From: Hemerocallis citrina
Taxonomy: Eukaryota; Streptophyta; Magnoliopsida; Asparagales; Asphodelaceae
Assembly: GCA_017893485.1 (NCBI GenBank)
Contig: CM030364.1
Location: 251,012,731 to 251,076,730, forward strand
Reading direction: 5' to 3'
DNA length: 64,000 bases
Shown: positions 46,099 through 58,458 of the stretch, piece after piece
Position numbering within the stretch: position 1 is the first letter of the stretch
Layout of the letters: each line of letters starts with the position of its first letter
Notes under the pieces: generated by a model
Seen by the model: only the letters and a program-made list of their open reading frames with translations
What the model was told of the DNA's origin: nothing
Databases searched by the model: none
Position numbers and translations under genes: made by a program

Positions 46099-46305
46099 TC
46101 ACTTCACTGGAGCACTGAGAGAAAGATTGTACTTTTCACGTCTCATTCCAACAACAATGTTGTCCAGATCAATTGTACAACTCAAATAAATCTCCGGCTC
46201 AGCGTCATCAATTCTTAACGCACGGTTCAAAAACTCAGTATGGTGATAGGGTATTGATAGTAACCTATCAGTAATATCAGACATAACAGAAGTATCGCTC
46301 AACAA
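46099..46305 (-). other. Possible coding segment of unknown identity
   Basis: Minus-strand ORF with protein-like composition (YHHTEFLNRALRIDDAEPEI, then DLDNIVVGMRREKYNLSL) ending in a stop. It lies about 80 bp beyond the VPS9A-like stop. It could be a separate relic or a further exon; not recognised. Confidence 0.25.
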
Positions 46306-46384
46306 AATTCTGTTCTTATACGGCCAGGCATCTAGGTACTAGGCGTGAATTGAAATCAATTTGTTACCCCGCATTTATCACCTT

Positions 46385-46864
46385 TTATGTCCCATCTTCA
46401 GAGTCCTTAACAGTACTAGAACCTGTTCTGGTTCTAGATACTTTAATGCCGTTGGAAAGATGAACATACATGAACACAACATTTTTGTAGCAATCACGAA
46501 GGCTATGTACATCATTAATTGTTAAATCACCTACACTCGCATGCAAGTAGGGATATTCATGAAAGAATCTACTATACTGATCATCTTTTAAAATCTCAGT
46601 AGCTCCTTTCTCCTCTAAACTTGAGATAGAGGGCCTGTCCAAATTTGGCAAATCCTTGCTTTCCTTGTGCACTTGGTCTACGTAAGGGTGCTCTATTATG
46701 GATGTATGGTCTCCTGTTTCCTTCAAAATTTCTATAGTTTGCTCCTTGGGATTTTGATTCTCCACGTTTGAGGGACTCTCTACATTGGTTTCTAGACCCA
46801 AATGGTGTGCCCCAACAGATTCCATTTTCATATGAAATTCTACTTCATCCATTGCAAGAGTGTG
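46385..46864 (-). pseudogene. VPS9A: VPS9A-like gene, last coding exon (distal part, after LTR insertion)
   Basis: Minus-strand frame from the LTR junction reads TLAMDEVEFHMKMESVGAH, then a low-complexity linker, then EEKGATEILKD and FFHEYPYLHASVGDLTINDV, ending in a stop at 46385. The spacing and the EYPY-A-GDL block match the C-terminal part of plant VPS9A, the Rab5 guanine-nucleotide exchange factor of endosome-to-vacuole traffic. The residues upstream of ITH in the 184-aa ORF are LTR sequence. Excising the LTR and one TSD copy leaves the two exon parts out of frame by a small indel, so this allele appears unable to make the normal C-terminus. Confidence 0.75.
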
Positions 46865-48048
46865 TGTGATGAGGACATCTGTTCGCGACGATTCTGGCAT
46901 TTCTATAAACACAGACATTGTGTAGGATGGCTGTTCCATTAGCGTAGTATTTTATTTCAGTATTCATATTTGTTTTTGGCAATTATAACCATATGTAGTA
47001 GTTTTACGATTTGTACCATTTATTTTATGCATTAAAATATTTTAGAGATTTGTATAGAGATTTGTTTTGAGCTTAAATAAAGGCCTTTAGAATAATGAGA
47101 GGACGTGCTATTATTGATTTAAAAAATGTTATTGTGATTAAGTTTTTGCTCTTCATTCATCTTTTTGTGTAAGACAATTGAGAGAAGATTAGGGTTTGTG
47201 AGAAATCCTAAACTACACAAAAATCCTCAAATTCTTTACACAAAATCCAAACCCTAAATCTCCTTCTTCATAGCACACGACGCCTTCTCTCTCCTTCTCT
47301 TCTTCTTCTTCTCGAACCCAACAACCCCCGACTGCTCCTCCCTCATCAAAACCCTAATTCCCCCAAACCCGCTTCAAATCGAAACCCTAAATCCTCCCAA
47401 ATCCACTTCGGATCGAATCCTAATTAATCCACGCCTGACGGCCACTTCACAACGTCGTTTCCCCTCTTCCATCACCGTCGCCATCACCCGCCCCGACTCC
47501 CTTGCCACTTCCTCTCATCCTCCGACCAACCCCATCAACCTGACATCCTCTCTCTCCCTTCAACCGACCTCCTCCACACTCGAAGTCGACCCCGACACCA
47601 CCACAGATCGCCGCCCTTCTTCCATCTCGATGCATCCGAGACGGCAGCTAGCCCCTCCACCACAGCGATGCCTTTTCGCTGCCTCACACCGCATCCCACG
47701 GAGCACTAACGCAATTCGCTTCGAACCTGGTAAACTCTTTCCATTTCTCAAATATTTGTGTTACTATTTTATCATCTCTATAACATTATTTGATTTATCT
47801 GTCGTCTACAAATATTGTGAGTGAGTGCTTCTACTTGCCTATTAGAGTACAAATCATTATTGCATATTTTACTTGCTAAGATGCTTAGGTATATAATTAT
47901 TCTCATTGTTATGGTTGAATCTTTAATTGAGCTTGTTGAATTATTTCATATCTTGAAAATCCATCAAACTAATTAATAGTTTGATTTTCTAACTTAATCT
48001 TCTAATAATATTCTTGGAAATTCTCTATTTGGGGTTAAGTTTATATCA
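46865..48048 (+). mobile_element. LTR G: solo LTR (1.18 kb) inserted in the VPS9A-like exon
   Basis: Begins tgtgatgaggacatc and ends gtttatatca. Target duplication gtgtg at 46860-46864 and 48049-48053. The orientation is inferred from a TATA-like cttaaataaa near 47075, an aaaccctaaat-rich leader and the following GC-rich zone (47280-47730). A good donor cctg|gtaaac occurs at 47729. The 62-64-aa ORFs overlap on both strands and are not called. Confidence 0.75.
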
Positions 48049-48186
48049 GTGTGCATCAATGTTCCAGAGGAACGATTCTGCAGACATAATATTTGTAAAG
48101 TAATATGCAGCTTCAGAGACCAACTGCGACTGACGCCAATATTTCTGAATATATACAAGATTTGAATGAAACTGTGGAGGATTCGC
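48049..48186 (-). pseudogene. VPS9A: VPS9A-like gene, exon (proximal part, before LTR insertion)
   Basis: Acceptor actggcatctgtgcag ends at 48187. The frame reads ANPPQFHSNLVYIQKYW, then LVSEAAYYFTNIMSAESFLWNIDA, and is cut at 48049 by solo LTR G. This is the C-terminal half of the VPS9 catalytic domain. The conserved tyrosine of the YYFTN block, which contacts the Rab in characterised VPS9 proteins, is present. Confidence 0.85.
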
Positions 48187-49011
48187 CTGCACAGATGCCA
48201 GTATAGTTGCATTTTGCAGAACGCTCATTAGTAAGTGAATGATGAGCATGTAGTGGAGAAAGATGGAGATTGAGTATGCAAGTTGAGGTTTTCTCTATTA
48301 TGTGAGGGTTGAAAATAGACAAAATAACAAGCTAACGGGAGAATGCATTAGAAATCTGTTACACTAAAATAAAAAATAAATAAAATAAAACAAATAAAAA
48401 ATTGAGTAATGAAAACTGATGTTCATCTATGATGAATCGTTAGAAATATCGACCAATAGCAAAACCTATTGACTGTATATGATTGGTTCTCTGTCTACCG
48501 ATACTTTTGTTTGGCTGATATTACTATTACATGACAAGCCAATAACCCATTAGGCAGACAATAAGTACTTCAACAATGTGATGATGGTTGTTTAAAGATG
48601 TTGCTGGAGACCCATATCCCGCAATTAAGTATTACAAGAATTTGCTTGAGATGCTCAATTTTACTAATGGCATAAAAATAACTCTTAAAAAAGGAGTGGG
48701 ATAAATGTGGTCACCGTCCTTGTGGTGAACTGTGAGAGTCGTCGCAGCTACTAAAGAAGGGTGAGTCATCACCATTTGTGGTTGACAAATAAGTCATCAG
48801 CATTGCGATTGATTAAGAGCTTATGTCGATTGATGTTGGAGACCATGGAAAGCGTGTTATAAATTCTTAGACAACAATTTAGACTTAGGGAGGGATAAGT
48901 TTTAAATTGTAGTTTTGCTATTGTAACTTGTGTTTTTCGATGTTCCTTCTCTGATGAACAACTTTTGATATAATTTATTTCGTTAGTTTCTTATTAATGG
49001 AACAAGGTGGA
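48187..49011 (-). other. Intron sequence of VPS9A-like gene, 3' part
   Basis: Unique-looking intron sequence between the exon and the Copia element. No repeat recognised. Confidence 0.6.
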
Positions 49012-49598
49012 TGTTAAAATTGAGAGTCAAAGTTTCCTCACAACTAAAGCGAAATTGAGAAAGTGAAGAAATAGACACAAATATTTTACGTGGAAAACCC
49101 CTAAAGGGGACGAGGTAAAAACCTCGGGCAAGTGTAGGAAGATTTCACTATTGTAAAGTGGGGATTATAATACCTTCTCTTTAAATACAAGGAAAAAATA
49201 ATTTCACTCTCTCTTGTAATAGGAGAAACAACTCTCTCAGTTTTGAGGAAAATACAAAAGACAAAATATCTCTAAACAACTCTCTCGAGAAAACTCTTTT
49301 AAGTACTCTGTTTTCTCTTAATCTCTATTTAATGAGATGGGATTTGAAATTTTGGAAAGCCATAACTGAGGATAGGGTAGTTTATTTATAGGAGAGCTCC
49401 CCCGCCTACTTTCCCTTAAATGTCAGCAGTAAACTCGGTGCTGACTTTCTTTTCCCTTAATTTCTCTTTTTTTTTTCCCTTTGGCGGTGCCCATCTATCC
49501 TTCCTTTCTCATTTTTTCTTATTCGGCGGTACCCACCTATCCTTCATTTCTCATTTTTTCTCTTCTTTGATTTTGGCATATTAGGCACCCTCCTGACA
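49012..49598 (-). repeat. Copia 3' LTR
   Basis: On the minus strand begins tgtcaggagggtgcc and ends ...attttaaca. Contains the TATA-like tataaata (minus strand, about 49388) and the splice-neutral AT-rich R region. Confidence 0.85.
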
Positions 49599-49639
49599 TT
49601 GTCCAACTTGGAGCCTTGAATGAAGATTAATTATGTCTC

Positions 49640-52600
49640 CACACAATCCTTTCTACCTTGTCACTGACATGTTGCTTACGTTTCTACTAGACCACACGAG
49701 AATCTACACCATTCAAACATATCAATGTTGATCGGCTGGTCATGACCTCTGCTAGGTTCTCATCGGTGTGAATCTTGTGCATATCCACACTTTCTTCCTC
49801 CACTACTTCTCGAACGAAGTGGTAATAAACTCTTCTGTGCTTTGTTCGTGAATGAAATGATGTATTCCTTGTAATATGCAAGGCACTATGATTGTCACAA
49901 AACATAACAATCTTCTCCTGTTTGTGCCCCAGCTCCTCCAATAACCTTTGAATCCAAATTGCTTCCTTGCAAGCTTGTGTAGCCGCCATGTGTTTTGCTT
50001 CCGTTGTAGATAGAGACACAACAGTCTGCAGTTTCGAAAATTAGCTTACAGCTCCTCCCACAAGTGTAAACACATAGCTCACAGTGGATTTACTTTTGTC
50101 GAGATCCCTGCAAAATATGAGTCCACATAGCCCCTGACAGTTAATTTTAATCCTCTGTAACATAATGTAGCATTTGAGGTTCCTCTGATGTATCTCAGAA
50201 TCCTCTTCATTGTGCTCCAATGCTCTCTACTAGGATTCGTCATGTATCGACTAACCGCTCTCATTACTTGTGAAATGTATGGTCTTGTACATATCATAGC
50301 GAACATTAAACTTTCCACTGTTGATGCATACGGTACTTGAGACATCTTTCTCCTTTCTGCTTCATTGCTAAGACACATCTTGGATGATAACTTGAAATTA
50401 ACAGAAATTGGGGTAGAAATTGGCTTACGATCTTGCATGTTGAAGCACCACAAGATCTAGTTAAAGCAGTTCTTCTGGGAAAGTCAAATCTTCCTGTAAT
50501 TTCTGTCTCGGTGAATCTGCATCCCTAGAATCTTGTTTGCTAGTCCCAAGTCCTTCAGGTCAAACACCCTAGCCAACCGTGCCTTCAATTCTTAGATTTT
50601 GAGGGTATGATACCAACATGTCATCCACATACAACAGCAGGATAATGAAGTCATCATCACTATCAAACCTTTTGTAGTATGTAGTACATACAACTGTCTG
50701 AACTGAGTCTGTTATATCCAAGATTAATAATGGAATGAAATCTCTTGTACCAACTCCTTGGTGCCTGCTTGAAACCGTACAAATATTTTTCACCTGCAAA
50801 CCAAGTTCTCCTTATCTGTTTCAACATAACTTTTTGATTGGAGCATATAGATTTCTTTTTCAAGATCTCCAAGAAGAAAAGCATTTTTCACATCAAGCTG
50901 CTCTAGGTATAGGTCAAACGTAGCACACATTGCCAAGACTACTTTGGCTGTCGTGAGTTGAACCACAGGTGAAAATATCTCATTGAAGTCAATACATCCT
51001 TTCTGAGTATATCCTTTCACCACCAATCTTGCACGATACCAATCCACTTGGTCATTACCATCACACTTGATATTGTAGACCCATTTGTTGCCGATGGCCT
51101 TTCTTCCTTGTGGTAGCGTAACAAGAACTCACGTCTTGTTCTTGTGTAGAGATTCAATTTCTTCCTGCATTGTTGTTGTCCACAAGGATACATCTGAGCC
51201 TTTAATTGCCTCCTGAAAAGATGATGGCTATCGATTCTTTGTTAAAAGACAGTATGCAACATTGCTCTCCGTAACATACTCCGAGTGCCAAGCTGACAGT
51301 CTTCTCTCACGAGTTTACCGACAAACTTCTGGAGCCTTAAACTCGACTGGTTCTTGTACCTCATGCTTTGGTGTTGCTTTGAACTGGATCTTCATCTGGC
51401 TTATCTTCCACCTGAATCGTAGTCGTCTCTGGATTCATCTTCGACATGCTATCGCTTCCATCTTTCTGATGTAGCTGATCTTATGCAAATCACATCCCTG
51501 CTGACAACAACCTTGCAGGTAGTGGGATCCCATAGGTGATATCCCTTCACACCGTCAGCAGACCCCAAGAACATGCACTTCCTCGATTTCGGATCCAACT
51601 TCGTTCTTTCTTGGGCATTGTACATCACGTACACGGAACATCCAAACCAATGTAAAGTAGAGTAATCAGCTGGCTTGCCAGTCCACATCTCCATCGGTAT
51701 TTTTAGCTCAACTGTTGTTGATGGCGACTGATTTATTATACAACAGGTGGTTTTGGCTGCTTCTGCCTAAAAGAAGTTGGGTTGACCCGCAGTCCGCAAC
51801 ATAGATCTTATCCTTTCTGCAAGAGTCCTGTTCTTCCACACCACCACACCATTTTGTTGAGGTGTGCATGTGATATTGAACTATCTTGTGATACCTTCTC
51901 GCTTAGAAAGTGCAATAAACTCGCTGTCTGTATACTCCTTTCCATTATCTGTCCTCAAGCCCTTGATCTTCTTTCCAAATTCAAGTTTCACCTGCGCTTT
52001 GAAGTCTTTGAATACTAGAAACACATCTGACATCATCTTGATTGGCTACACCCATAATCTCCTGTAGTAATCATCAACAAAAGACACAAAATACTCTGCT
52101 CCACCAAGGGACATTTTCGGTGATTCCCAGAAATCAGAATGAATCAAGTCTATAATGCAATTACTTTTTGCTTTAGAACTATTGAACTGCAATCTATAAT
52201 GCTTACTTGTAATACAATGCTCACAAAAATGTAGATTCACCAATTTGAGCCCTGAAAGCAGCTTCTGATCGGAGAGAATTATCAAACCACATTCTTACAT
52301 ATGGCCTAGTTCAAGATGCCACATCATTGTCGACTCTTCTCCCTTGTTGGTTGATACGACACACGCATCAGCTTCCTACAGTGTTTCCCCTTTAAGCATG
52401 AATAGATTTGCTCCAATTTTTTTGTCTTCATGACCATAAGCGCGCCTCTGACAATCTGCATGCCCATCTTCGATATGGATTTGCATCTGAGACTATCTAT
52501 TTGCCCTAAAGACAATAGATTCTTTCTCAAACCCTTCACGAGTCGTACCTCCTGGATGGTGCAAATCGTACCATCAAACATTTTTAATTTCACAATACCA

Positions 52601-53620
52601 ATACCAGAGATTTCCAAAGCATGATCGTAACCCATATGTACATAACCTCTAGAGATTGATTCATATGTGTGGAACCACTCTCTCTGATAAATCGTGGGTC
52701 ATGTTGCTTCTAAGTCTAGTAACCAGACGTCAAAGAACTGCTTTCTGTCTCCAACCACCGTTGTTGCCTCGCTGTATAGAACTTCACCATCATACCTGGT
52801 ACTCGCCGCATTCCCTTCAGCATTGGATGACTCAAGGTCCCCACTCTTTCTCTTGTACCAACAATCCTTCTTGAAGTGTCCTTTCTTGTCACAGTTGTGA
52901 CACTTACAATTCTTCTTACTTCTTGATTTTAATCTACCAAGATTCTGACTTCTACTGGACCCACATTCCGTTGATCTCCCCATCATCACCATTAAAACTT
53001 TCACTTGCTGCGAACTTACATATCTGTCTTTCTTGTTTTTACGCATGGTTTCTTCTTTCAAAACAGTAGCTGCGACTTCGTCGAAGACTAAATAGTCCGT
53101 CATGATGTTGTTCGTCGGGTTGATGATGAATTGATCATACGAGTCAAGTAGACTTTAAAGTAGAAGCTCCGCCCGTTCAATTATCTCTATTTTGTAACCC
53201 ATTAATGTAAGTTGTGAAAATAATATTCAAGATGTTGATGTGGTCATTCACCATTGTCAATTCCGCCATATGAAGAGTGTACAATCTCCTTTTTAAAAAA
53301 ATATTGTTGTGAAGTGACTTGGCCTCATACAGTATTGTCAGACTGTCCCAAATCTCCTTAGTCATCTTCTTTTCTACCACACTGGATAGCACTCCATCGG
53401 CTAGGGCTAAGTGCAGGTCAGTAATTGCGTTATCGTCCATCTCGTTCCACCTGCTGTCATCGATGATCTCCGGGAGCCTATCTCCAATAGTTGTCAAGCA
53501 ATTGTCCTTCCTTAAGATTGTTTTGATCTTCACTTTCCACAATGGAAAATTACTCTCGTTGAATTTCTCAACATCGAACTTTATTACTGTCGATATTTCT
53601 CCTTCACACCTCGCAACCAA
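49640..53620 (-). pseudogene. Copia gag-pol polyprotein, frameshifted
   Basis: Order on the minus strand: gag UBN2-like domain (53177-53620, FPLWKVKIKTILR, LYEAKSLHNNIFLKRRLY); CCHC zinc knuckle CHNCDKKGHFKKDC near 52890; protease where the DSGA site reads LDLEAT near 52710 (catalytic motif lost); integrase with HFCEHC near 52225 and the SDFWES/SFVDDYYRRLWV core at 52046-52150; integrase C-terminus (51449-51694); reverse transcriptase (50569-51047) with LDVKNAFLLGDL and catalytic YVDDM near 50630; RNase H (49687-50453) with SLSTTEAKHMA and ending near 49687. The protease-integrase-RT-RNase H order defines Ty1/copia; the sequences resemble Tnt1-94-type polyproteins. Multiple frameshifts and stops. 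Confidence 0.9.
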
Positions 53621-53621
53621 G

Positions 53622-53633
53622 GCTCCGATACCA
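53622..53633 (-). promoter_or_regulatory. Copia primer-binding site
   Basis: Minus-strand TGGTATCGGAGC, complementary to the 3' end of initiator tRNA-Met with one mismatch. Confidence 0.85.
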
Positions 53634-53634
53634 C

Positions 53635-54180
53635 TGCTAGAAAATTTGAGACTCGAAGTTTCCTCACAACTAAAGTGAAGATAAAATAGACACAAATATT
53701 TTACGTGGCAACCCCTCTAAAGGAGACGGGGTAAAAAACCACTGGCAAGTGTAGAAGATTTCACTATTGTAAAGTGGGGATTACAATACATTCTCTGTAA
53801 ATATAAGGAGAATAATTTCACTCTCTCTTGTAATAGGAGAAACAACTCTCTCAATTTTGAGAAAAATACATTAGACAAAATATCTCTAAACAACTCTCTC
53901 TTGAGAAAACTCATTTAAGCACTTTGTTTTCTCTTAATTCCTATTTAATGGGATGGAGTTTAGGATTTTTGGATGTCAGAACTGAGGAGAGGGGAGCACT
54001 ATTTATAAGAGAGCTCCCCCACGTACATTCTCTTAAATGTCAGCATCGAATTCGGTGCTGACTTTTTTCTCTTCTTTACTATTTTTTTCCTCTTTGGCGG
54101 TGCCCACCTGTCCTTCCTTTCTCCATTCTTCTCTTCTTTGGCGGTGCCTAATTTTGGCATATTAGGCACCTACCCTGATA
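53635..54180 (-). repeat. Copia 5' LTR
   Basis: On the minus strand ends ctagca, one base before the primer-binding site. Begins tatcaggg where tgtcagg is expected (terminal dinucleotide mutated). Confidence 0.85.
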
Positions 54181-54301
54181 GTGAGAAATTCCCCACTTTT
54201 TGCTCGTAAAAAAAGTGGATCAAAATGCAAATACCAAGAATGAGATGTCATAAAAGTGTTTTATAATATTAAAAAAGTAGTTAAGGTTAGACTTGAAATC
54301 C

Positions 54302-57300
54302 TTTTTTTTTAATCATAAATGGTGAGTCCAAAGACTCCCTGCGCTTCATTAAAAAGATTTTAATAAAACATACAAACAACTTAAGGAAAATGATGGTCAT
54401 GAATCCCCACACGTGGGCCATGAGCTTCATTCCCCATCAAAAGAGTGAACCCATCCCATACAAGATAGCTCCCGCCCCAAAAAATTGTAAATACAAGTAG
54501 TTACAATAATTGTTGTTCCGCCCAAACAACAACAGAAACCAAAAACTTGGACCGCCACTACCCTGCATGGCGGATAATGGGTGCCAGCCATCCCGCTTCT
54601 GCATGTCAATCGCTCCCCCCCCTGCCTCAGACTCTGCATCGTAGGTCGTCGTATTGGCATTGGTGTACATTTTCTTGGCTCTCTTTGTTGATTCCCCACC
54701 TGCCATTATAGACCAGAAGAAGATATTAGCAATAATCTTGAAAAGCAATTGTTGATGCATGGTGTGTCTATGATGTGGTCTAAAAATTCTACAGTTTCTT
54801 TCTAACCAAATCTCCCAACAAATAGCCATGACCCCAACCCCCCATATGTTAGGGTCGCCTTTCTTGAGGTGTATTTTGTGCCATTTTCCCCATAGGTCAT
54901 GTACCCTCTCGGGATACGATCCGGAGATGTCTAATCTGTTCAGTAGCACCCCCATATAGGCTCAACAAATCGACATGTAACAAAAAGGTGATCCACCATT
55001 TCATTAACCAGGTTGCACATAATACAGTCTCCCGGACTTGGCCACTTGCATCTTGCCAAGTTGTCTCTGGTAAGTACAATATTTTTACACACAAGCTAAT
55101 TGAATGCCCTAATCTTAAGAGGCACCTTAACCTTCCAAACCGGGTCATTGGTCCGAATTCCCTCATCTTTTCGCCACTTGTACACCGATTTAACTGAGAA
55201 TACCCCTCCCTTCCCTGCTTACCAGGTAATTTTGTCAGTATATTCTTCACAAGAAGGCTTCCAGCTTTGTAAAAATTGGATTAGATCCTTCTTTTGTCTC
55301 CTAGCCTCCACACTGAGCCTGCCAGATAATCTTGGTCTCCATTCTTCGTTTCTCCAGTTTTGCACAACCCAGTCGTTTTTGTCAGTTTCGCATTCGTAAG
55401 CATCTGGAAATCTTCTCTTTAGGTTAATTGGACCGCACCATTTATTCTTCCAGAAACAAATTGTTTCACCACTCCCAATGGAGAAAGTGACGCCCGTCAG
55501 AAAAATATCTCTGGTACGCGTGACCCCCTGCCAAAACCCTGACATAGACGTCTTATTTTTCTGTTGTCGGTACATGCATCCATTCCTTATGTAAGTCTCC
55601 TTGATAAGTACAACCCATTTTGCCTTAGGCTTTGTCTTCAGTTTCCACCACCACTTACAAAGAAGAGCTTGGTTCATTTGTCGTAGATTGACAACCCCTA
55701 ACCCACCGAATTCCTTACGTCTACATACGATCCCCCATTTGATTAGAGAGTACCTCTTTCCCTCCTGACCTGACCCGTGCCATAGGGATCGCCTTCTTAA
55801 TCTATCAATTTTCTTGACTACCTAAACCGGAATCCCGTAGAATGACAGGAAGTAAATAGGTATGAAGCTAATGTCCGAGTTTAGCAGGATTAGGCGGCCA
55901 CCCAGTGACAACATCTTTCCCTTCCAACCTTCCAGTCTATTCGCAATTTTGTCAATTATCTCATCCCAATCCACCCTCCTCATTTTTCCCTTCCCAATTG
56001 GCAAGCCCAGATATTTGGTCGGCAGTTTCCTGATCGGGTAGTTTAGAATGCCCTCAATCAAAGGTCCTGACTCCCCAACATCACCCAAGAAAGTGATGGA
56101 GCTATTATGGAAGTTCACCTTCAGTCCTGACCAGTCATCAAATAGGTATAGTCCCCACTTTAGCAGTGATACCTCGGCAATGTAACATTCTCCGAAAATA
56201 AGTGTGTCATCCGCATATTGAACGTTTATTATCGCAGAGACCCCCCCTCCTCAAACCAAGCCCTTTAATTAACTCGTGATCTTTAAAAGATGTAGCATTC
56301 TATGTAATCCATCCGCCACAAGTGTAAACAACAGTGATGACAGTGGATCCCCTTGCCTCAGGCCTCGTTTACATTTGATTTCTTTACCGGGGTTCCCATT
56401 TACTAGAATGCCGACCTTGGCCGTTGATAACCAGGTCTCGATTCAACTGATCCACCTATCCCCGAACCCTCTCCTTTTCAGGACCTCAATTAAGCACTTC
56501 CATTCCACCTTGTCGTAGACCTTTTCAAAGTCTAACTTAAGCAAATACCCTGCCTTTTACGTCTCTTTGTCTCTTGGATAACCTCTTGTACAAGAGCACC
56601 CTTCCAGTATATCCCTTCCAGCTATAAATTAAACCCAGTTTGGTAGTCATCGATGATGTCCCCGATTAGTCCTCTGAGACTTTTAGCCAAGACCTTACTG
56701 ATAATCTTAACCGAGCAATTAATCAGGCTGATTAGCCTATTATCGCCAATATCTGTTGCAACCTTCTTCTTCGGGATAAGACTAACATTGGCATAGTTTA
56801 GTTTACTCAAATCCAGCCCTCCCTCATAAAAAGCCCCCATGATGTCCATCACGCCATTCTTCACAATGTCCTAGAATCGCTTATAAAAGAATACCGGGTA
56901 TCCATATGGTCCTGGAGCCTTATCCTGACCCATCCCCCAAACTGTCGCCTTGACTTCCTCTATTGTGAATGGGTCCTGCAAAGCTGCAACTCTTCCTTGA
57001 GTTTCTTCCGGTAGCACCTCCCACAAATCAGCGGATGACTCGCACTGACCATCCCTGTTTTCCCCAAATAGCTTCTTGTATGTGTCATGAACATGCTTTG
57101 ATATGACCCGTTCCTTAGAAAAAGAATTTCCTTCTATGTCCTAGGAGTGAATGTGGTTCATCCTACACAGCATACTGGCGACTTTGTGGAAGTAACTAGT
57201 GTTTGTATCCCCTTCTGACAACCATTTAACCCTTGAGCGCTGGCGCCACATGATTTCTTCCCTATTATAAGTTTCCAGGATATCCTGCCTACTTGCCTTA

Positions 57301-58050
57301 AGAATTTGAAATTGGTTATCATCCAACCCACGTACCTCTTCCTTCCTTTCTAGTTCCTCACTTATTTTCAGAGTGTCTTCCTTTCGTTGGAGGATATTTC
57401 CGAACATCGTTTTATTCCATTTCCGTAGGCTTCTTCTCGGTCTTGATAGTTTTCTAACCAGTCTCGTAGCTGGTTCATCGTGGATCATCTCTCCCTTCCA
57501 CCTAGCCTTCACCAAATCCTTGCATTCGTTGCTGGTCAGCCACATTTTTCAAATCAAAAAATCTTGTTTTTTTGTTTTTCCTCTTCTTACGTAGATATGA
57601 TGATTGGAACGTGATCGGATATATTTCGGATGCATGATCTAGTCGTAGCCGAAGGGAACTTCGTCTCCGAGTCGATAGAAACTAGAATTCTATCCAGTTT
57701 CGCAAGCACCGGAACCCTCCTTCTGTTAGACCATGTATACATCTGATCATTGATAGGAATTTCCATCAGCATCAAATCAGAGATGACCTGATTGAATTTT
57801 CTTTTGTCATGCCCGTTGCCCGCCCCTCTGCATCTTTCATGTATATGCCTGACAATATTGAAGTTCCCTCCTACCACCCTTGGCAGAGTCCATCTGGTCC
57901 TGACGTGCATCAGCTCGTCCCACAGCTCTTGCCTCCGATTCCTATCATTAGGGCCATAAACCGCCGTGATTGTCTCCTTCCAGCCGTCCGCCTTGAAATC
58001 TTATTTCTAACTAATACCAATTACCATTTCTCCTTGACGAACTGGAAAGC
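54302..58050 (-). mobile_element. L1-type LINE (LINE-B), 5'-truncated and broken
   Basis: Minus-strand order: C-terminal half of the apurinic endonuclease (57587-57910; VVGGNFNIVRH, MYTWSNRR, SDHVPI); RT fingers/palm (57141-56622; VSLIPKKKVATDIGDNRLIS); a degraded FADD region near 56200; thumb segment (55822-56118, LPTKYLGLPIG); zinc-binding RVT and C-terminus (54437-55677, CWEIWLERNCRIF near 54800). The 3' end has a short A tail (plus T run, 54302-54310). Frameshifts and stops throughout. It sits next to the Copia element in the same VPS9A-like intron. No clear target duplication was found. Confidence 0.85.
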
Positions 58051-58186
58051 TTCGAACTAAAGGTAGCAAGAAGTGAACACCAAATTATATGTTATGGAAG
58101 TGTTTAGAGACCCAGAAAGTGAAGAATATTTCTGAACTACTGTATGGAATATGGTAAGCTCTATAGAACTAAGAGGCGCTCCAAAC

Positions 58187-58406
58187 CAGGGGCGGATCCA
58201 GGATTGAAATGTGAGGGGAGCTGGAAATTTTTTTTGCGCAAGGTTTGCCCAAATATATATGGGGTGGGCTTTAAAATATATTTGGGGTGGGCTTTTAAAT
58301 TTTTTTAGGGGGGCTGAAGCATAAATTCATACTAATATACCAAAAAAAAAAAAAAAAAATACAAGCAAATGTCAAATATTGGGGGGGGGGCTGTAGCATA
58401 CCCAAG

Positions 58407-58439
<33 letters not shown>

Positions 58440-58450
58440 ATCCGCCCCTG
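58187..58450. mobile_element. hAT-type MITE with poly-G/poly-C interior
   Basis: Termini caggggcggatcc and the complement of ggatccgcccctg pair perfectly. A perfect 8-bp TSD ctccaaac at 58179-58186 and 58451-58458 is the mark of hAT elements. The interior has a G run (58381-58390) and a C run of more than 30 bp (about 58407-58438), together able to pair. Confidence 0.92.
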
Positions 58451-58458
58451 CTCCAAAC

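Larger units (their letters stand above)
49012..54180 (-). mobile_element. Ty1/copia retrotransposon (Tork/Tnt1-like), degenerate
   Basis: Minus-strand element of 5.17 kb with both LTRs: 5' LTR 53635-54180, 3' LTR 49012-49598. The primer site (complement of gctccgatacca, 53622-53633, tRNA-iMet type) adjoins the 5' LTR after one spacer base. Flanks gtgga and gtgag are a poor 5-bp TSD. The LTRs differ by many substitutions and indels (587 and 546 bp) and the polyprotein is broken, so the insertion is old. It lies in the 10.8-kb intron of the VPS9A-like gene, on the same strand. Confidence 0.9.

Noticed and set aside
46865..46939. N-terminal 25 residues of the 184-aa VPS9A-like ORF as coding
   Set aside because: They lie inside solo LTR G beyond the target duplication and have no counterpart in VPS9A proteins.
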